Shown: in pieces, positions 1-8,431 of the stretch
Layout: each line of letters starts with the position of its first letter
Numbering within the stretch: the first letter of the stretch is position 1
NCBI GenBank assembly: GCA_902584995.1
Contig: CACICF010000001.1
Span: forward strand, 82,659-146,658
Direction of reading: 5' to 3'
Source: an uncultured Pelagibacteraceae bacterium
Lineage (GTDB): Bacteria; Pseudomonadota; Alphaproteobacteria; Pelagibacterales; Pelagibacteraceae
DNA length: 64,000 bases
Notes under the pieces: generated by a model
Databases searched by the model: none
What the model saw: only the letters and a program-made list of their open reading frames with translations
Told to the model about the DNA's origin: nothing
Made by a program: the position numbers and the translations under genes

Positions 1-466
1 TTCCTGGAATAAATCTAAGAATAGAGTCAATCACGACAAAAGCAGCAACTTCACCTCCTGACAATATAAAATCACCAATACTAATTTCCTCAATATTTCT
101 GCTTTCTAGTATCCTTTCATCTACACCTTCGAAGTGACCACAAATTAAATTTATTGAATTTTCACTAGAAAATTCTCTTGCAAGTTTTGAGTTAAATACT
201 TTCCCTCTAGGACTCAAATAAATGGTTTTTTCTCCACTTTTAACATTTGCATCTAATGAGCTTGCCAAAACATCTGCTTTCATTATCATTCCATTTCCAC
301 CACCATATGGAGTGTCATCAACAGTTTTATGTTTATCTAAAGCGTAGTCTCTTATATTTATAATTTCTAAATTCCATTCTTTTCCCTTAGACTTTCCAAA
401 AAGACCTTTATTAAGATAACCAGGAAAATAATCTGGATACAAAGTAAACACTCTAGATAAAAACAT
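1..466 (-). CDS. trmD: tRNA (guanine-N1)-methyltransferase TrmD, C-terminus outside the window
   Basis: TrmD methylates G37 N1 next to the anticodon of a subset of tRNAs, using SAM, and prevents +1 frameshifting. Reading leftward from the ATG at 464-466, about 155 residues are visible: an N-terminal FTLYPDYFPGYL segment, the substrate/SAM signature DDTPYGGGNGMI, and the trefoil-knot region containing LICGHFEGVDERI and IGDFILSGGEVAA, all hallmarks of the SPOUT family. The rest, including the C-terminal helical domain, lies beyond position 1. It starts 5 bp after the rpsP stop, so it is co-transcribed with ffh and rpsP. The rimM gene usually found between rpsP and trmD is absent here. Confidence 0.95.
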   Translation of the reverse strand, partial: MFLSRVFTLYPDYFPGYLNKGLFGKSKGKEWNLEIINIRDYALDKHKTVDDTPYGGGNGMIMKADVLASSLDANVKSGEKTIYLSPRGKVFNSKLAREFSSENSINLICGHFEGVDERILESRNIEEISIGDFILSGGEVAAFVVIDSILRFIPG

Positions 467-471
467 TTATT

Positions 472-930
472 TTATTTAGCCTCTTCTTTTGGTGCTTCTG
501 TTTTAGCTTCTTCTGTTTTAGCTTCTTCTTTTGGAGCTTCTTCTTTTGGAGCTTCTGCTTTAGCTTCTTCTTTTGGAGCTTCTGCTTTTGGAGCTTCTGC
601 TTTAGCTTCACTTCCCTCTTCAGTTTTCTTTCTATCTTTTTTTGGAATTGCTTTTTGAGGATTATTACCTTTTGCTGGCATTGGCATTATTTCATTTTCT
701 CCCAACAATCTTGCAACTCTAGTAGTTGGTTGAGCACCTTGACCTAACCAATACTTAACTCTTTCAACATCTAAACCCATTCTCTCTTTTTTTTCTTTTG
801 GAATTAGGGGATTAAAAAAACCTAATTTTTCAATAAATCTTCCATCTCTTGGAAACCTGCTATCAGCAACTACTATTTTATATACGGGTCTCTTCTTGGT
901 ACCTCCCATTGATAAACGCATTTTTAACAT
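472..930 (-). CDS. rpsP: 30S ribosomal protein S16 with a long acidic/Ala-Lys tail
   Basis: S16 is a small-subunit protein that helps assemble the 5' domain of 16S rRNA. The first ~85 residues match the family ([38 protein letters not shown], and a WLGQGAQPT segment). After that come about 65 extra residues made of imperfect repeats of [12 protein letters not shown] units, so the protein is 152 residues against the usual 80-100. An AGGAG lies 5 bases before the ATG at 928-930; a second ATG three codons in (921) is the conventional S16 start and is an alternative. It follows ffh by 12 bp. The tail is probably disordered; its function is unknown. Confidence 0.95.
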   Translation of the reverse strand: MLKMRLSMGGTKKRPVYKIVVADSRFPRDGRFIEKLGFFNPLIPKEKKERMGLDVERVKYWLGQGAQPTTRVARLLGENEIMPMPAKGNNPQKAIPKKDRKKTEEGSEAKAEAPKAEAPKEEAKAEAPKEEAPKEEAKTEEAKTEAPKEEAK

Positions 931-942
931 TTTTTCTCCTAT

Positions 943-2301
943 TTATTTTAATTGATTAAAAAGTTCTGGAGGTATGCCTTTATCCGCCATCCCTTTCATA
1001 TTTCCTTTTGACATTTTTTTCATCATCTCTGACATCATTTTAAATTGCTTAAGCAATTTATTGATAGTGGCCACATCTGTACCTGAGCCATTAGCAATTC
1101 TTTTTTTTCTGGAACCATCTATTATCTTTGGATTTTCTCGCTCCTTTTTAGTCATTGATAATATTACAGCCTCATTTTGGGTAATTATCTTTTCATCAAC
1201 CCCAGCTTGATCCATTTGTGATTTAACTTTTGAAACACCAGGTAAAAAAGACATTATACCTTCAATACCACCCATTTTTTTCATCTGTCTCAATTGTGTA
1301 AGATAATCCTCTAAAGAAAACTGACCTTTTTTAAGTTTTTCCTCTGTTTTTTTCAATTTTTCTTCATCAAGATCTTCAGCAGCTTTTTCTACTAAGGAAA
1401 CAATATCTCCCATACCCAAAATTCGATTTGCAATTCTATCTGGATGGAAAACTTCAAAGTTTTCTATCTTTTCACCAACTCCTAAAAACTTAATGGGTAC
1501 ATCTGCAACATACTTCATGCTTAGTGCTGCCCCACCTCTACCATCACCATCTGATCTTGTAAGAATGATACCTGTAAGATTTACTGTACTTTTAAATTCT
1601 TTTGCTACATTTGCAGCAACTTGACCTGTAAGAGAATCTGCAACAAGTATTGTCTCTGATGGATTTATAATGCCTTCAATTTGTTTTATCTCACTCATCA
1701 TTTGTAAATCAATTTGTGTTCTACCAGCTGTATCAAATAAAATTACATCTGCTCCATTAAGATTAGCTGCACTAATTGCTCTTCTACAAATATCTGCGGG
1801 TAACTGATCTTTAATAATTGGAAGTGTGATTATATTGTTTTGTTCACCAAGAAGTTTTAATTGCTCTTGTGCAGCAGGTCTGTAAACGTCTAGACTCGCC
1901 ATCATCACTTTTTTCTTTTTATTAGTCTCTAAAAATCTTGCAAGTTTAGCTGTCGTAGTTGTTTTTCCAGATCCCTGTAATCCAACTAACATTATTGGAA
2001 CAGGTGGAACTGCATTTAATTCAATATCAGAATTTTTATCCCCCAGAAAAGAAATTAACTCATCGTTAACAACTTTAACTACCATCTGTCCAGGTGAAGT
2101 TGATCTGATAATTTCCTGACCTAGAGCTTTAGGTTTAACTCTATTTATAAATTCTTTTACAACTTCTAAAGATACATCCGCCTCTAAAAGAGCAAGCCTT
2201 ATTTCTCTTAAACCTTCATCTACTTGCTTTTCATCAAGTGAAGGGGCTTTTTTTAATGAAGAAAATATTTCTTCAAATTTATTTGTTAAGTTTTCAAACA
2301 T
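943..2301 (-). CDS. ffh: Signal recognition particle protein Ffh
   Basis: Ffh is the SRP GTPase that binds signal sequences of nascent membrane proteins and 4.5S RNA, and docks with FtsY at the membrane. The N domain covers residues 1-95. The G domain shows the P-loop GLQGSGKTTTT near 107-117, DVYRPAAQEQL, DTAGR and a TRSDGDGRGGAAL guanine/closing-loop region. The M domain from about residue 300 is methionine-rich (KQFKMMSEMMKKM) and carries GSGT in the RNA-binding region. I place the start at the ATG 2299-2301 (MFENLTNKF), giving 452 residues. An in-frame ATG 27 codons upstream lies inside the structured leader RNA and would add a non-homologous peptide. First gene of the ffh-rpsP-trmD operon. 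Confidence 0.96.
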   Translation of the reverse strand: MFENLTNKFEEIFSSLKKAPSLDEKQVDEGLREIRLALLEADVSLEVVKEFINRVKPKALGQEIIRSTSPGQMVVKVVNDELISFLGDKNSDIELNAVPPVPIMLVGLQGSGKTTTTAKLARFLETNKKKKVMMASLDVYRPAAQEQLKLLGEQNNIITLPIIKDQLPADICRRAISAANLNGADVILFDTAGRTQIDLQMMSEIKQIEGIINPSETILVADSLTGQVAANVAKEFKSTVNLTGIILTRSDGDGRGGAALSMKYVADVPIKFLGVGEKIENFEVFHPDRIANRILGMGDIVSLVEKAAEDLDEEKLKKTEEKLKKGQFSLEDYLTQLRQMKKMGGIEGIMSFLPGVSKVKSQMDQAGVDEKIITQNEAVILSMTKKERENPKIIDGSRKKRIANGSGTDVATINKLLKQFKMMSEMMKKMSKGNMKGMADKGIPPELFNQLK

Positions 2302-2413
2302 AATTCCATCCAGCAAGTATCGCACCAGTGGGCGAACTCTCGCTGACTGGTGTCGATCTCTTTGTTGCCAAAGACACCGCAAATTGCTGTATTTTGCGGA
2401 AACGGCGATAAAC
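2302..2413 (-). promoter_or_regulatory. Structured ffh leader RNA with a predicted pseudoknot
   Basis: This ~110-base leader is visibly richer in G+C than its surroundings and folds on the minus strand. Pairings seen directly: closing stem 2405-2410 with 2318-2323 (GCGATA/TATCGC); hairpin 2377-2383 with 2393-2399 (CCGCAAA/TTTGCGG); stem 2349-2354 with 2373-2378 (GGTGTC/GACACC), partly competing with 2324-2329/2346-2351 (ACCAGT/ACTGGT), which encloses 2332-2335/2340-2343 (GCGA/TCGC). The loop bases 2384-2389 (TTGCTG) are complementary to 2311-2316 (CAGCAA), giving a pseudoknot that ends next to the likely Shine-Dalgarno region, 9 bases before the ffh ATG. From memory, an 'ffh' RNA motif was described in Pelagibacter and is in Rfam; identity with it is inferred. 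Confidence 0.75.
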
Positions 2414-2437
2414 TATAATAGAGGTTCAAAATGTCAA
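2412..2437. promoter_or_regulatory. Overlapping divergent promoter elements for ffh (-) and dapF (+)
   Basis: A perfect -10 hexamer TATAAT lies at 2414-2419 on the plus strand and could start dapF mRNA about 36 bases before its ATG. The same bases read on the minus strand give TATTAT (2420-2415) or TATAGT (2417-2412), and TTGACA lies at 2437-2432 on that strand. The minus-strand -35/-10 spacing (11-14) is shorter than ideal, so which hexamers pair is uncertain. A minus-strand start near 2409 would begin exactly at the closing stem of the ffh leader RNA. Mutually exclusive use of one -10 region would couple the two directions. Confidence 0.4.
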
Positions 2438-2461
2438 TAAATAAGTTAAATACTGAAGTAT

Positions 2462-3286
2462 ATGGAATTTAAAGCTTTTAAAATGGATGGTCTTGGAAAT
2501 GATTTTGTAATTATTGATAATAGGTCAAATAATGTCGAATTAACCAAGGATCAAATAATTAGAATTTGTGATCGAAAATTTATTGGTTGTGATCAACTAA
2601 TATTTGTAAAAAAAAGTAATAAAGGTGATGCTGAAATGGAATTTTACAATTCTGATGGAAGTATTTCAGGTGCATGTGGAAATGGTACCAGATGTGTAGC
2701 ATTTTTAATTTTTAAAGAAACAGACAAAAAAGTTGTAGATCTGTTTGTAGGATCCAATCAATTAAAATCAAAAATTCTTGAGAATAACGAAGTTGAAACT
2801 ATTATAGGAGCACCAAAAACTCATTGGAAAGATATTCCAATGTCAGAAAATCTTGATACCAAAAATTTAGGTATTGAAATTAGTGATAAAAATAATTCAA
2901 GCATAAAAGGGGGTATAGCTATTAACGTTGGAAATCCTCATGTGATTTTTTTTGTGGACAATATTGATAATTTTGATTTAGAAAAAATTGGTCCAATGGT
3001 TGAAAATAACAATTTATTCCCAGAGAAATGTAATTTTACACTTGCAAACAAAATTGGAAATAATCATTATAAAGTTAAGGTTTGGGAAAGAGGAGCGGGG
3101 TTGACCAAAGCATGTGGTACAGCAGCATGTGCAACTGCAGTTGCAGCTAATTTAGAAAAATTGGAAAATTCATCTACAGAAATTGAATTCGGCTTAGGCA
3201 AATTAATAATTAATATTGATCAAGACAAAAAAATTCATATGAGGGGACCAGTCTCAGAGATAAAAGAAATTAAAATAAATATATAA
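2462..3286 (+). CDS. dapF: Diaminopimelate epimerase
   Basis: DapF interconverts LL- and meso-diaminopimelate in the lysine and peptidoglycan pathway, in the cytoplasm, by a two-base mechanism with paired cysteines. Both are visible: C72 in GACGNGTRC and C218 in TKACGTAACATA. The N-terminus KMDGLGNDFVIIDN and the substrate-binding GNPH motif are also typical. At 274 residues it has the normal family length. The gene starts at the ATG 2462, diverges from ffh, and its stop overlaps the ftsY start by one base (TAATG), so the two are translationally coupled. Confidence 0.96.
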   Translation: MEFKAFKMDGLGNDFVIIDNRSNNVELTKDQIIRICDRKFIGCDQLIFVKKSNKGDAEMEFYNSDGSISGACGNGTRCVAFLIFKETDKKVVDLFVGSNQLKSKILENNEVETIIGAPKTHWKDIPMSENLDTKNLGIEISDKNNSSIKGGIAINVGNPHVIFFVDNIDNFDLEKIGPMVENNNLFPEKCNFTLANKIGNNHYKVKVWERGAGLTKACGTAACATAVAANLEKLENSSTEIEFGLGKLIINIDQDKKIHMRGPVSEIKEIKINI

Positions 3287-4203
3287 TGGGAATTTTTGAA
3301 AAGTTTAAATTTGGTTTTAAAAAAAGTGCAGAGAATATTAAGTCTGGTCTAAGGGAGATAATTGTAAAAAAAGAAATAGATGACGAAACATTAAATAAAA
3401 TTGAGGAATTTTTAATAAGTTCAGATGTTGGTATTGATGCTGCGTCAGAAATTAAAAGTATAATTGCTGAAAAGAAGATTGATCCAAATAACGAAACTGT
3501 TGATGAAATTAATTTAATATTAAAGAATTATATTCTTGAGCTGATGACGCCATTAGAGAGAAAAGATTTTTTTGAAAAAAAAGAAAAGTTAAATATTACT
3601 TTAGTATCTGGCGTTAATGGAGTTGGAAAGACAACAACGATTGGAAAAATAGGAAAAATTTTTAAAGATAATGGATCTGAGGTATTATTTTCTGCTTGTG
3701 ATACTTTTAGAGCAGCTGCTATAGAACAACTTGAGGCTTGGTCAAGCAAAGTTGGTGTCCCAATAGTAAAATCTGATCCTGGTTCTGACCCAGCATCTGT
3801 CGCATATAAATCGATAGATTATGCTAAAAACAACAATATTAAGCGTGTATTGATTGATACCGCTGGAAGACTGCAAAATAAGAAAAATTTGATGGATGAA
3901 TTTAAAAAAATAGCAAATGTAATAAAAAAAACTGATGAAACTGCTCCTCATGATGTTGTTTTGGTCTTAGATGCAACATCAGGACAAAATATAATAAATC
4001 AACTCGAAGAATTTAATAAAATTATAAAAATTACAGGTTTAATTATGACAAAACTTGATGGAACAGCAAAAGGTGGGGTACTAATTGCAATTTCAAAAAA
4101 ATATAAAGTTCCAATTTTGGGTCTTGGCCTTGGAGAAAAAGAAGATGATTTACAAATTTTTAATGCAGAACAATTCGCAGATGCATTTACTCAGTTTAAT
4201 TAA
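3286..4203 (+). CDS. ftsY: SRP receptor FtsY
   Basis: FtsY is the membrane-associated SRP receptor GTPase that pairs with Ffh to deliver ribosomes to the Sec translocon. The 305 residues hold a short N domain (1-95) and a complete G domain: P-loop GVNGVGKTTTIGKIG near 109-123, DTFRAAAIEQL, DTAGR, TKLDGTAKGG, and the C-terminal GLGEKEDDLQIFNAEQFADAF. The acidic A domain of enterobacterial FtsY is lacking, as is common in small alphaproteobacterial genomes; membrane binding would rely on the amphipathic N-terminal helix. It overlaps dapF by one base, and its 3' end overlaps the convergent gene at 4196 by 8 bp. Confidence 0.97.
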   Translation: MGIFEKFKFGFKKSAENIKSGLREIIVKKEIDDETLNKIEEFLISSDVGIDAASEIKSIIAEKKIDPNNETVDEINLILKNYILELMTPLERKDFFEKKEKLNITLVSGVNGVGKTTTIGKIGKIFKDNGSEVLFSACDTFRAAAIEQLEAWSSKVGVPIVKSDPGSDPASVAYKSIDYAKNNNIKRVLIDTAGRLQNKKNLMDEFKKIANVIKKTDETAPHDVVLVLDATSGQNIINQLEEFNKIIKITGLIMTKLDGTAKGGVLIAISKKYKVPILGLGLGEKEDDLQIFNAEQFADAFTQFN

Positions 4204-4756
4204 TTAAATTTTTAGAAATTAAAGGTTTTTCTATAGAACATTCAAAATTATTCTTATTTGTTTTGTATCCGCAAATCTCTGCATAACTTGAAATAATAAA
4301 ATTTAATTTACCATTACTAGAAAATTTTTTTAAATTTTTAGTTTCAATATTATATTCTAAATTTTGATGAAAATTTTTTTTACCACTAACTAGAATGAGA
4401 GTATTATTGTCCTTCATTAAGTAATAAGCAAAGTCCTCAGGAAAAACTGGATAGGAATAATTTTTTACAAGTTTTTTTATTTTTTTCGGAAACCACTCAT
4501 AAGTTAGTAATGGGCGATCTTCTTTTGAAGTATGATTATAAATATATAAATCTTGTGGATAATCATTAATATAGTTTGTTTCTTCTCCTCTTGCTAAAAT
4601 AGCTTTATTTCTAGTTTTAAAATATAAGGTGAATTTATCATTATGTGCTTTCATTTTTCCAATATAAAAATATTTATTTCTAGTTTCACTACTTATTTCT
4701 GCATAAGAAATATTTGAAGTAAAAATTATAAGTATTATTGATATAATTCTTGTCAT
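4196..4756 (-). CDS. Secreted protein of unknown function
   Basis: The 186-residue product begins with a hydrophobic stretch ending in ISYA, which looks like a Sec signal peptide cleaved after about residue 19, so a periplasmic location is likely. The rest is rich in Lys, Asn, Tyr and Phe with no motif I recognise; two cysteines near the C-terminus (CGYK and ECSI) could form a disulfide. It converges on ftsY with 8 bp of overlap and lies 49 bp downstream of the alpha/beta hydrolase on the same strand, so it may end that operon. No function is proposed. Confidence 0.7.
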   Translation of the reverse strand: MTRIISIILIIFTSNISYAEISSETRNKYFYIGKMKAHNDKFTLYFKTRNKAILARGEETNYINDYPQDLYIYNHTSKEDRPLLTYEWFPKKIKKLVKNYSYPVFPEDFAYYLMKDNNTLILVSGKKNFHQNLEYNIETKNLKKFSSNGKLNFIISSYAEICGYKTNKNNFECSIEKPLISKNLIN

Positions 4757-4805
4757 GTGAGACTTAAAATAAATAAAGTTGATTAATTTTTGTTTGAATT
4801 GTGTC

Positions 4806-5618
4806 TTAATTTAAATCTGTAATAAACAACTCAATTGAATTAACAAGATTTTTATTAAAATCCATCATATGGTCGTCGTTTTCAACAAAAAAACTTGATT
4901 TTTCTCCATTAAACTTGGTAAAAATTTCTTTTCCCATTTTAAATGGTACGATTTTATCTCTCATGCCATGCATAACAAGTATTGGAGCAGAGTTTTTGTT
5001 CAATTTACTAATTGAATTGTATTTATCTTTTAACAAATATTTAACCGGTAAATACGGATAATAACTTTTTGCTAATGTTTCCATAGATGTAAAGGGAGAC
5101 TCCAATATCACGCCACTAAACGAATAATCTTTAGCAAGGTTAAGTGCGATAGCTGTACCCAACGATTCTCCATACAGTATTATATTTTTATCTTCTATTT
5201 TCTTTGAATTTAGCCATTTCTTTGTTGCTAAAGCATCATCATAAAGACCAATTTCTGAAGGATTTCCATCATTTCCACTAAATCCCCTGTAAGCAAATAT
5301 CAAATAGTTAACATTCATTTTTGAGAATTCATTTAATTTATAAATACGATTATCAAGTTTGCCAGCATTTCCATGAAAAAATAGTATGGTCTTATAATTT
5401 TGGTTCTTTTGAAAATGCCAACCAACTAAACTACTTTCTGAGTTAATATAAATCTTTTCAATTTTGTGATTTAAAGGACCTTCGTCTAAATAATTATTTT
5501 CCCCTGGATGATAAAGTAGATTTCTTTGGTAAAAGTAAATGAAAATACAAATAATAATATAAATTAGTGGTATTAAAAAAAGAAATTTTGATAATGTCAT
5601 TTTAAAATTAATTCTCAT
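4806..5618 (-). CDS. Alpha/beta hydrolase, BEM46/ABHD13-like, membrane-anchored
   Basis: A serine hydrolase of the alpha/beta fold, probably anchored by the single N-terminal transmembrane helix (residues ~10-30) that is followed by QRNLLYHPGE, typical of the BEM46/ABHD13 group. The oxyanion region FFHGNAG, nucleophile elbow GESLGT (Ser152), acid Asp221 in MRDKIVP and His250 in ENDDHMMDF form a full catalytic triad. The substrate is unknown; family members are poorly characterised esterases or thioesterases. The start overlaps the MFS gene stop by 11 bp; an alternative ATG six codons in (5600) would avoid most of the overlap. Confidence 0.85.
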   Translation of the reverse strand: MRINFKMTLSKFLFLIPLIYIIICIFIYFYQRNLLYHPGENNYLDEGPLNHKIEKIYINSESSLVGWHFQKNQNYKTILFFHGNAGKLDNRIYKLNEFSKMNVNYLIFAYRGFSGNDGNPSEIGLYDDALATKKWLNSKKIEDKNIILYGESLGTAIALNLAKDYSFSGVILESPFTSMETLAKSYYPYLPVKYLLKDKYNSISKLNKNSAPILVMHGMRDKIVPFKMGKEIFTKFNGEKSSFFVENDDHMMDFNKNLVNSIELFITDLN

Positions 5619-6819
5619 TTTTATTAAAATAAATAAAAAACAGATAGCTAAAAATACATAAAATTAAGAATATAGAGAAGGAAATCTTATAGCTTGTGAC
5701 TGTGTTTGCGCCCATATTTTTAGAAAGATCAATTAATAATCCAATTCCCCATTGTACAAAAAATGTTCCTGAATGAATAAATACATTTATAGAGGTTAAT
5801 GATTTTCCAGCAAGATTTTGAGGAAAACTTAAGGCTAAGGCAGGTTGCGTTAAAGATAAAACAATTGACGATAAAATATAAAGAGTAAACATTATAGCCC
5901 CTGCATGTTGGCCCATTATTATTATAGAAAATAAAGCAACATAACTTATTGGCAAACCAATCTTTACAATCTTTATGCTGTCAATGCCTAAAGATGAAAA
6001 TTTTGGTAAAATATATCCCCAAAACATAAATGCAAATAACATTGTTATATTTATCCAAAATAAGCCTGTAGCACTATCAAGTGGAGAATAACCTGCAACA
6101 TTTAACATCCAAGGACCTGCCCATAAAGTTTGGACTGCTTGAACGCCTCCGTAATTTAAAAAACATAGTGGAATTAAACTTATGAAAAATTTATTTTTCC
6201 ATACATCCGAAAGATTTCCTTTCTCCTGAGTTATTGTATTTTTAGGATTATTATTCCAAGATGGGGTAAAAACTAAAATTAAAATAATACTTAATAAAAT
6301 CAAAATTGATATTAAAAGAAAAATAGATCTCCAGCCGATCATCGGTAGTAAAATTTGTACTGGTAATGTTGAAATTACAAAACCAAAACTTGCTACCATC
6401 AACATCCATGAATTTGCTCTTTGCTGATATTTTTCTTCAAACCAAACACGATAACCAGTCAAAGGTCCCATTAAACATGCTGCAACACCAACACCAATAA
6501 AAAATCTAGAAATTAATAATCCTGTAAAACTTTTTGCAAATGCAAAAGAAATGGTACTAATCAGAGCTATAAATAAAAGATATGCTACGACTTTTTTTGG
6601 GCCATACTTATCAAGAAGTAAACCTGCTGGTATTTGCATTAATGAAAATCCTAAAAAATAACCACCTGCTAGCAGCCCAAGGTTACCAGCTGATAAATCA
6701 AATTCACTTGTTAGAACTGGAGTGAGTGTGGCAGTAATTGATCTTAATAAATTAGAAATAAAAAAGCCAAAGGCAAATACACAAAAAATTAAAATACTTT
6801 TATTTGCTTTACTAATCAT
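5608..6819 (-). CDS. Major facilitator superfamily transporter
   Basis: A 403-residue polytopic membrane protein with about 12 hydrophobic segments. The MFS loop-2/3 signature is present as GLLLDKYGPKKV after the second helix, with a basic motif GYRVWFEEKYQQRA further on. Overall it resembles the NarK/CynX-like anion carriers, but substrate cannot be read from sequence. It diverges from the GGT-like gene with only 26 bp between starts, so the two probably share a control region. That makes a role in moving a substrate of the 6846-10956 operon plausible but unproven. Confidence 0.85.
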   Translation of the reverse strand: MISKANKSILIFCVFAFGFFISNLLRSITATLTPVLTSEFDLSAGNLGLLAGGYFLGFSLMQIPAGLLLDKYGPKKVVAYLLFIALISTISFAFAKSFTGLLISRFFIGVGVAACLMGPLTGYRVWFEEKYQQRANSWMLMVASFGFVISTLPVQILLPMIGWRSIFLLISILILLSIILILVFTPSWNNNPKNTITQEKGNLSDVWKNKFFISLIPLCFLNYGGVQAVQTLWAGPWMLNVAGYSPLDSATGLFWINITMLFAFMFWGYILPKFSSLGIDSIKIVKIGLPISYVALFSIIIMGQHAGAIMFTLYILSSIVLSLTQPALALSFPQNLAGKSLTSINVFIHSGTFFVQWGIGLLIDLSKNMGANTVTSYKISFSIFLILCIFSYLFFIYFNKNEN

Positions 6820-6845
6820 TTATATCTCTCTACTTAATCATTACT

Positions 6846-8429
6846 ATGAATAATCAATCAACAAAAGATAAAGATGCACGATCGTCGAATGCAATGGCAG
6901 CGACTTCTCATCCTTTGGCAACCGAAGAAGCATTAAAAATACTTAAAATGGGAGGAAATGCAGTGGATGCCTCTATTGCTGCTTCAATTGTTTTATCTGT
7001 TGTTGAACCTAACGCAACAAGTATCGGTGGTGATTGTTTTGCAATTGTTAAAATGAGTAATAAAGATGCAGTATCTTTTAATGGATCTGGTTTGGCTCCA
7101 GAAAAATTAAATTATGATTTCTTTAAGGAAAAAAATATAGATAAAATTGGATTAACAAGTCCTCATTCGGTAACTATACCTGGAGCAGTTCATGCTTGGG
7201 AAACTATCCATAAAGAATTTGGCAAACTTGATTTTGAACAATTATTTTCAGGAGCAATTGATATTGCAAAAAATGGTCATAAAATTTCTAAAGTAGTATC
7301 GCAAGCTTGGCATAACAGTTTAAATAAGATTAATGGAAATGAGAATTCAAAAAAAATTTTTTTAAAAAATGGTCGTACATATCAAGAAAATGAATTAATG
7401 AAAAATATTGCGTTGGGAGAAACGCTTGAGGCAATTAGTAAAAAAGGAAGTAAAGAATTTTATGAAGGTGAAACTGCAAAAGATATAATTGAAAGTTTAA
7501 ACGAATTAGGAGGCGTTCATACTTTTGAAGATTTTTCTAAGCAGAAAACAATAAGATCAGAAACTATCAAATCTTTATATAAAGGTGATTTTATTCATCA
7601 ATGCCCTCCTAATGGACCTGGTGTTACGGTATTAGTTATGATGAAATTATTAGAAAGACTCAACATTCAAAATTATAAATTCAACAGTGTAGAAAGATTT
7701 CATCTTGAAGCAGAAGTTACAAAACAAGCCTATAAAGTTAAAGAAACAAGTTTGGGCGATCCAAGTTTTGCAAATATTAATTTGAATGAAATTTTAAGTG
7801 ATAAAAATATTGAAGATATTTTTAATAAAATTAATCTAAATTCATGCAGTGATGTTGGTGACTTAAATATTCCAGCTCACCCAGAGACAATTTATCTAAC
7901 AGTAGTAGATAAAGACTTAAATAGCGTATCAATAATCAATTCTGTTTGTTATGTTTTTGGATCAGGGATTACAACAAAGAAAAGTGGAATACTTTTGCAT
8001 AACAGAGGTACAAATTTCAGAGTAGAGCATGGACACCCTAACTGTATTGCTGGCTTAAAAAGACCATTGCATACTATTATTCCAGGTATGGTAATTGATA
8101 AAGATAACAACGCAACCTTAAGCTATGGTGTTATGGGTGGTCAATATCAACCAGTCGGACAAGTTCATGTTTTAAATAATATGATTGATTATGGGATGGG
8201 ACCGCAAGAAGCTTTAAGCTTTCCTAGAGCATTTCATTTTAATAATATTTACAAGCTCGAAAAAACTGTTGATAAAGAGATTTTTTATGGTCTTAAAGAA
8301 GTAGGTCACAATGTAGAATATATTGATGGTACACATGGTGGAGGGCAAGCAATAAAAATTAATAGAAGCGAAGGTGATCTATTAGGTGGATCAGATCCTA
8401 GAAAAGATGGATACGCAAAAGGATATTAG
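6846..8429 (+). CDS. Gamma-glutamyltransferase-family Ntn hydrolase (HpxW/YwrD-like)
   Basis: GGT-family proteins are self-cleaving N-terminal-nucleophile amidohydrolases. The 527-residue product has the family's opening (MAATSHPLATEEAL, GGNAVDASIA) and a conserved Thr348 in PETIYLTVVD, at the autocleavage/nucleophile position. In place of the glutamyl-binding segment of classic GGT it has LLHNRGTNF, as in the YwrD and oxamate amidohydrolase (HpxW) branch. No signal peptide is visible, so unlike periplasmic GGT it should be cytoplasmic. The downstream oxalyl-CoA-synthetase-like gene, 2 bp away, supports a small amide such as oxamate as substrate; this is inference. Ordinary glutathione hydrolysis remains possible. 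Confidence 0.85.
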   Translation: MNNQSTKDKDARSSNAMAATSHPLATEEALKILKMGGNAVDASIAASIVLSVVEPNATSIGGDCFAIVKMSNKDAVSFNGSGLAPEKLNYDFFKEKNIDKIGLTSPHSVTIPGAVHAWETIHKEFGKLDFEQLFSGAIDIAKNGHKISKVVSQAWHNSLNKINGNENSKKIFLKNGRTYQENELMKNIALGETLEAISKKGSKEFYEGETAKDIIESLNELGGVHTFEDFSKQKTIRSETIKSLYKGDFIHQCPPNGPGVTVLVMMKLLERLNIQNYKFNSVERFHLEAEVTKQAYKVKETSLGDPSFANINLNEILSDKNIEDIFNKINLNSCSDVGDLNIPAHPETIYLTVVDKDLNSVSIINSVCYVFGSGITTKKSGILLHNRGTNFRVEHGHPNCIAGLKRPLHTIIPGMVIDKDNNATLSYGVMGGQYQPVGQVHVLNNMIDYGMGPQEALSFPRAFHFNNIYKLEKTVDKEIFYGLKEVGHNVEYIDGTHGGGQAIKINRSEGDLLGGSDPRKDGYAKGY

Positions 8430-8431
8430 AA

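Noticed and set aside
475..620. Tandem DNA repeat or CRISPR-like array
   Set aside because: The repeats are imperfect, in frame, and encode the low-complexity tail of S16; there are no spacers.
974..1210. Plus-strand open frame opposite ffh
   Set aside because: It is the complement of the conserved M domain of Ffh; its hydrophobic product is a by-product of the antisense frame.
2302..2382. In-frame N-terminal extension of ffh (27 codons)
   Set aside because: It runs through the structured leader RNA, has no similarity to the Ffh N domain, and MFENLTNKF at 2301 is the normal family start.
2302..2413. 4.5S/SRP RNA gene beside ffh
   Set aside because: The conserved SRP apical loop sequence (GTCAGGTCCGGAAGGAAGCAG type) is absent; the stems and pseudoknot describe an mRNA leader instead.
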